Positions 59,324-64,000 of a DNA stretch of 64,000 nt are shown here, piece by piece; position 1 is the stretch's first letter; each line of letters opens with the position of its first letter. A program made the translations under genes and the position numbers. The notes below the pieces were generated by a model. The model made no database searches, was not told the DNA's origin, and was given only the letters and a program-made list of their open reading frames with translations. Source of the DNA: Laspinema olomoucense D3b (GTDB lineage Bacteria; Cyanobacteriota; Cyanobacteriia; Cyanobacteriales; Laspinemataceae); NCBI RefSeq assembly GCF_025370785.1, contig NZ_JAMXFA010000006.1, positions 94,924 through 158,923 on the forward strand. The letters are read 5' to 3'.

Positions 59324-61081
59324 ATGAGCGTCCCAAACTACAACCCATCGCCGAAACAAGACCTGGAAGAAACCACCCGATCGGCCCGCAATACCTATCA
59401 AGACGTATCCGCAGCTAAGACCATTAGGAATACATTGGCATATAACGAAGCCCTCATCACCATGAAAGAAACTCTAACCTTAGAACATGATCAAATACCC
59501 AAAACTTACGGACTAGAAGCCCTAGGGATGAAAAACCTCGGCCATGTCTATCGCAACCTCTCGATTCCGACCTTGGTCGAACACGCCTTAGCCCGGGCGG
59601 AAGCCATCCTCGCCGATAATGGCGCACTTTGTATTAATACCGGAAAATATACCGGACGGTCTCCCCATGATAAATTTATTGTAGATGAACCGAGCAGCCG
59701 GGACGAAATCCACTGGAACAAACTCAACGTACCGATTTCCGAACAGAACTTCAAACGTCTCTATCGGCAGGTGCTTTCCTACGTCCAGGGTCGAGATCTT
59801 TATCTGTTTGATGGGTATGTCGGGTGCGATCCCAACTACCGCGTCGGCGTGAGAATCGTCAACGAATACGCCTCACAAAATTTATTCGCCCATCAACTCT
59901 TTATTCGCGCAACCGAGGAAGAACTCGCTAACCATCAAGCTGATTTCACCGTGATCGCCGTTCCTGGTTTACAAGGCGATCCAGAAATCAACGGCATCAA
60001 CTCCGAAGCCTTTATCGTCGTCAACTTTTCCCAAAAAATCGTCATTATCGGCGGTTCTAAATATTCCGGGGAGATCAAAAAATCCGTGTTCTCCTTGATG
60101 AACTACTTTATGACCAAGCGGAACGTCCTGCCGATGCACTGTTCGGCGAACATGGATGATCAGGGGAATACCGCCTTATTCTTCGGACTCTCGGGTACAG
60201 GTAAAACGACGATTTCGGCAGATCCGACCCGTCGGTTGATTGGGGATGACGAACATGGTTGGTCAGAAGATGGAATCTTTAACTTTGAAGGCGGATGTTA
60301 TGCTAAAACCCTTGCCTTGTCCAAAGAAAACGAACCGCAAATCTGGAATGCCATCCGCTTTGGCACCTTGATGGAAAACGTGGTCCTCGATCCCATCACT
60401 CGTCATCCCGACTATAATGATGGTCGCTTGACTGAAAATACCCGAGTTGCCTATCCCATCGATTATATTCCGAATGTGGTCCTTCCCAGTGTCGGCGGAC
60501 ATCCAACAGCGGTGATTTTCTTGTCAGCGGATGCCTTTGGCGTTTTGCCTCCGATCGCCAAACTGACGAACCGGCAGGCAATGTATTATTTCATGTCCGG
60601 CTATACCAGCAAACTCGCCGGAACAGAACGGGGAATTACCGAACCCGAAGCCACTTTCTCCGCCTGTTTCGGAAAACCCTTCCTGCCTCTGTCGGTTACG
60701 GTGTATGCAGAAATGCTCGGTGAGCGCCTACGGAAACATAATTCTACCGCTTCCGTATATCTTGTCAATACCGGATGGTCTGGGGGTCCTTATGGCGTCG
60801 GCAGCCGGATTAAGATTAAATATACTCGGGCAATGGTATCAGCGGCCCTCAGTGGTGAACTTGATCACGTCCCCTGTCATCCTCATCCCGTCTTCAAAAT
60901 GTTGATTCCTGAAGCCGTTTCCGGCGTCCCCAGTGAGATTCTCGATCCGCGCAATACCTGGGCGGATAAAGAGGCTTACGATCGCCAAGCCAAAGAACTG
61001 GCCCGACGGTTTGTGGAGAACTTCAAACGCTATACTACAGCCAGTCAGGAGATTATCGACGCCGGTCCTAGCTGTGAATAA
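59324..61081 (+). CDS. pckA: Phosphoenolpyruvate carboxykinase (ATP)
   Basis: The protein has 585 residues, longer than the E. coli enzyme by an N-terminal extension of about 40 polar residues. It interconverts oxaloacetate and ATP with phosphoenolpyruvate, ADP and CO2. Family motifs are [19 protein letters not shown], the metal-site segment [12 protein letters not shown], the P-loop [12 protein letters not shown], the DDEHGWS motif and [19 protein letters not shown]-type PEPCK may act in either direction, in gluconeogenesis or in CO2 fixation during fermentation. gap follows on the same strand after about 300 bp. Confidence 0.97.
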   Translation: MSVPNYNPSPKQDLEETTRSARNTYQDVSAAKTIRNTLAYNEALITMKETLTLEHDQIPKTYGLEALGMKNLGHVYRNLSIPTLVEHALARAEAILADNGALCINTGKYTGRSPHDKFIVDEPSSRDEIHWNKLNVPISEQNFKRLYRQVLSYVQGRDLYLFDGYVGCDPNYRVGVRIVNEYASQNLFAHQLFIRATEEELANHQADFTVIAVPGLQGDPEINGINSEAFIVVNFSQKIVIIGGSKYSGEIKKSVFSLMNYFMTKRNVLPMHCSANMDDQGNTALFFGLSGTGKTTISADPTRRLIGDDEHGWSEDGIFNFEGGCYAKTLALSKENEPQIWNAIRFGTLMENVVLDPITRHPDYNDGRLTENTRVAYPIDYIPNVVLPSVGGHPTAVIFLSADAFGVLPPIAKLTNRQAMYYFMSGYTSKLAGTERGITEPEATFSACFGKPFLPLSVTVYAEMLGERLRKHNSTASVYLVNTGWSGGPYGVGSRIKIKYTRAMVSAALSGELDHVPCHPHPVFKMLIPEAVSGVPSEILDPRNTWADKEAYDRQAKELARRFVENFKRYTTASQEIIDAGPSCE

Positions 61082-62410
<1,329 letters not shown>

Positions 62411-62441
62411 GTTTATCTTAGGTTAGTTCAGTGTTTTGATT

Positions 62442-62475
62442 AAAAAAGGGCGATCAGTTGCGATCGCTCTTTTTT
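62442..62475 (+). terminator. Intrinsic terminator of gap, built on a HIP1 site
   Basis: AAAAAAGGGCGATC pairs with GATCGCTCTTTTTT (one G-T pair) around a 6-nt loop, and the T-run completes it. The HIP1 octamer forms part of the stem. Confidence 0.85.
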
Positions 62476-62631
62476 AAATCTTTAACTTCAAAAGCCCAAT
62501 CCTCCCTAGTCTAGTTACCCTTAGAAAGGGCTGAAGCGAACGCTTCTTTGACTAACTCTTCCTTGAGTTCAATCTTTCTGACCCTGGGCGACAAAATTAG
62601 TTAAAATATCAGACAACCCTAGGCAGGGAAT

Positions 62632-62673
62632 CAGACTGTGGAACAGTCTGAACTCAAAGGGTCTGACCCAGAC
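62632..62673 (+). promoter_or_regulatory. Two tandem hairpins upstream of the Uma2 gene
   Basis: CAGACTGT/ACAGTCTG (8-bp stem, 3-nt loop) and GTCTG/CAGAC (5-bp stem) share the CAGAC sequence and could also pair alternatively with each other. They lie 45-85 bp before the ATG; leader control is possible. Confidence 0.4.
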
Positions 62674-62716
62674 TCAATGGTGTTGCTTCCCATTTAATAA
62701 TTGAGAGGTATAATTT

Positions 62717-63409
62717 ATGGTAACCACCCCTCAACCTACAAAGGTCATCTACCCCGATTGTGATGGAAATCCGATGTCTGATAATACCCGCCAGTTTCGT
62801 TGGATTGTGGTGATTAAAGAGAATTTAGAGATTCTGTTTGATGAGGATCCGAATGTTTTTGTGGCGGGGGATTTGCTTTGGTATCCCATCGAAGGTAATA
62901 ATAAACTGCGTCAAGCGCCTGATGTGATGGTGGCGGTGGGACGACCGAAAGGCGATCGCGGGTCTTACAAGCAATGGGAAGAAGGGAACATCCCTCCCCA
63001 AGTGGTGTTTGAAATTCTCTCCCCGGGAAATCGTCTCAAGGAGATGGCGAAGAAACAGCAGTTTTATGACCGTTATGGGGTGGAAGAATATTATGTTTTC
63101 GACCCCGATCGCCTCGATTTCAATGGGTGGATACGCACTCAGGCGGGTTCCCTGGAGGTGATTGAGCAGCCGGAAAATTGGACGAGTCCCCGTTTAGGGA
63201 TTCGCTTTGAATTGCAGGAGGAACAGTTCACTATCTACCGTCCCGATGGGGAGCGATTTCTGACTCCAACGGAGTTAGCCAAACAAGCTGAACAACAACG
63301 GCAGGAGGCTGAACAACAACGGCAGAGGGCGGAGTCAGCCGAAGCACGTCTGCGGGAATTGGAGGCTCGTTTGCGTGAACTAGAAGGCGATCGCCATCCT
63401 GAAGGGTAA
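62717..63409 (+). CDS. Uma2 family (DUF820) restriction-endonuclease-like protein
   Basis: The protein has 230 residues. Residues about 25-180 are a PD-(D/E)xK fold typical of the large cyanobacterial Uma2 family: APDVMVAVGRPKGDRGSY with the first Asp, IPPQVVFEILSPGNR with the Glu, and YGVEEYYVFDPDRLDFNGW. The C-terminus (about 190-225) is a coiled coil of AEQQRQEAEQQRQ repeats. Many copies occur per genome; the role is unknown. The ribosome site AGAGGT precedes the ATG. Confidence 0.9.
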   Translation: MVTTPQPTKVIYPDCDGNPMSDNTRQFRWIVVIKENLEILFDEDPNVFVAGDLLWYPIEGNNKLRQAPDVMVAVGRPKGDRGSYKQWEEGNIPPQVVFEILSPGNRLKEMAKKQQFYDRYGVEEYYVFDPDRLDFNGWIRTQAGSLEVIEQPENWTSPRLGIRFELQEEQFTIYRPDGERFLTPTELAKQAEQQRQEAEQQRQRAESAEARLRELEARLRELEGDRHPEG

Positions 63410-63889
63410 GATGAGCAGGCTCAACCGGGTGCAACAGTTTCGCCCCTGTGAACTGTTCCCAGGGTTAGGGGGGGGATCCCAGGAGTTTGCCCGGGTTGGA
63501 AAGGGATGGGAATGGTCTTATATCCCTTTTGAAGTCAAATCCGGTTGAAAGCCTGATCCCTCATGGCCTAAAACGGCACAAAATCGTTAATTGGTCTTAA
63601 GGTGACCGCACTGTGGATAATAGGGCGTGGAGTTAGCTAGATCACCCCAAAAGCCCTAACTTCAGCGTCCTAAACTCACGGCAACTGAGGCAAAATAGCC
63701 AACTCTAATCCGGCAATATACCGTAGATTTGTGAAAATCTTGTGAACGTGGGAAGAAATATACCGGGAGGCAGAGAGTCACCAGGAGGGGCGATTCCTTC
63801 GGAAGGCTTCGCCAACGCACTCTAGGCAGAGAAGGCGATTCCCGGTGAACTCCCCCCGATTCCGATGTACCAATCTGCCGCTATTCTCC
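63410..63889. other. Gene-free right-hand spacer
   Basis: No ORF with support. It includes a G-run with GGATCC near 63470 and a decayed dispersed repeat around 63796-63830 (TTCGGAAGGCTTCGCC). Otherwise featureless. Confidence 0.5.
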
Positions 63890-64000
63890 CTAAAATCCGT
63901 ACAGTTCATAGAATGACTCTTGACCTAAATGGGGGGCATATTTTTTCACGAGGCTTTCTAAATCTTCCCCCGCGTCTAAATCAATCCAATCGTCCACTGA
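63890..64000 (-). CDS. C-terminal end of a gene cut by the window edge
   Basis: The minus strand is open for 36 codons from the edge to a TAG at 63890. The visible part reads DDWIDLDAGEDLESLVKKYA, then HLGQESFYELYGF. It is acidic and helical and of unknown family. The frame runs on beyond the window, so length and start cannot be given. Confidence 0.55.
   Translation of the reverse strand, partial: SVDDWIDLDAGEDLESLVKKYAPHLGQESFYELYGF

Larger units (their letters stand above)
62411..62716. other. Spacer between gap and the Uma2 gene
   Basis: It holds the gap terminator and, near the Uma2 start, two adjacent hairpins (62632-62650 and 62661-62673). No gene. Confidence 0.65.

Overview
The window looks like a chromosome segment of a filamentous, non-heterocystous cyanobacterium of the Oscillatoriales type (Oscillatoria, Laspinema or Phormidium relatives). 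The grounds are: RNA polymerase beta' split into rpoC1 and rpoC2 in the order rpsT-tatD-rpoB-rpoC1-rpoC2; very frequent HIP1 octamers (GCGATCGC) in genes and spacers; a Rubisco activase with a Rubisco-small-subunit-like tail; a HetZ homologue; a Ser/Thr kinase fused to a formylglycine-enzyme-like domain; and heptanucleotide repeats typical of cyanobacteria. The genus is an inference.

Layout. 0-2 kb: palindromic repeats and a kinase-FGE fusion. 2.4-14 kb (minus strand): the rpsT-tatD-rpoB-rpoC1-rpoC2 cluster, with a structured rpsT leader and low-complexity repeats between the rpo genes. 14.5-27 kb (plus strand, mostly): hisD, a universal stress protein, hslO (Hsp33), a membrane-anchored helical-repeat protein, a large exported zinc metalloprotease and an MBOAT acyltransferase, with G-rich 9/18-bp repeats in the spacers.

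27-32 kb is the clearest accessory island. A HTH-STAND ATPase faces a pair of P-loop GTPases, the second with its G motifs in permuted order, then a tandem duplication of a 67-aa helical protein with the decayed tail of a third copy, then a VapBC pair whose toxin is cut by one nonsense codon. 32.9-40 kb returns to housekeeping: prfC, Rubisco activase, an FAD oxidoreductase, a LuxR-type response regulator and a PHP protein.

40.6-42 kb is a complete IS630-family element with recognisable terminal inverted repeats, TA flanks and a transposase split by a +1 frameshift. Beside it lies hetZ, followed by a 60-bp tandem repeat array, a Sua5/YciO protein, larC, a YhdJ-like adenine methyltransferase, a GNAT gene, a symporter relic and argF. 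50-63 kb has an Rpn-type nuclease and a block of central and fermentative carbon genes: ADP-forming acyl-CoA synthetase fused to GNAT, pflA, pflB, pckA behind a long structured leader, and gap. A Uma2-type nuclease gene and the end of one more gene close the window.

Functionally, pflB/pflA would make formate and acetyl-CoA from pyruvate in the dark without oxygen; the ADP-forming synthetase could recover ATP from acetyl-CoA; gap and pckA handle glycolytic and C4/C3 flux. The 27-31 kb island fits the NTPase-dependent conflict systems reported from multicellular bacteria, but its exact composition is not one I recognise.
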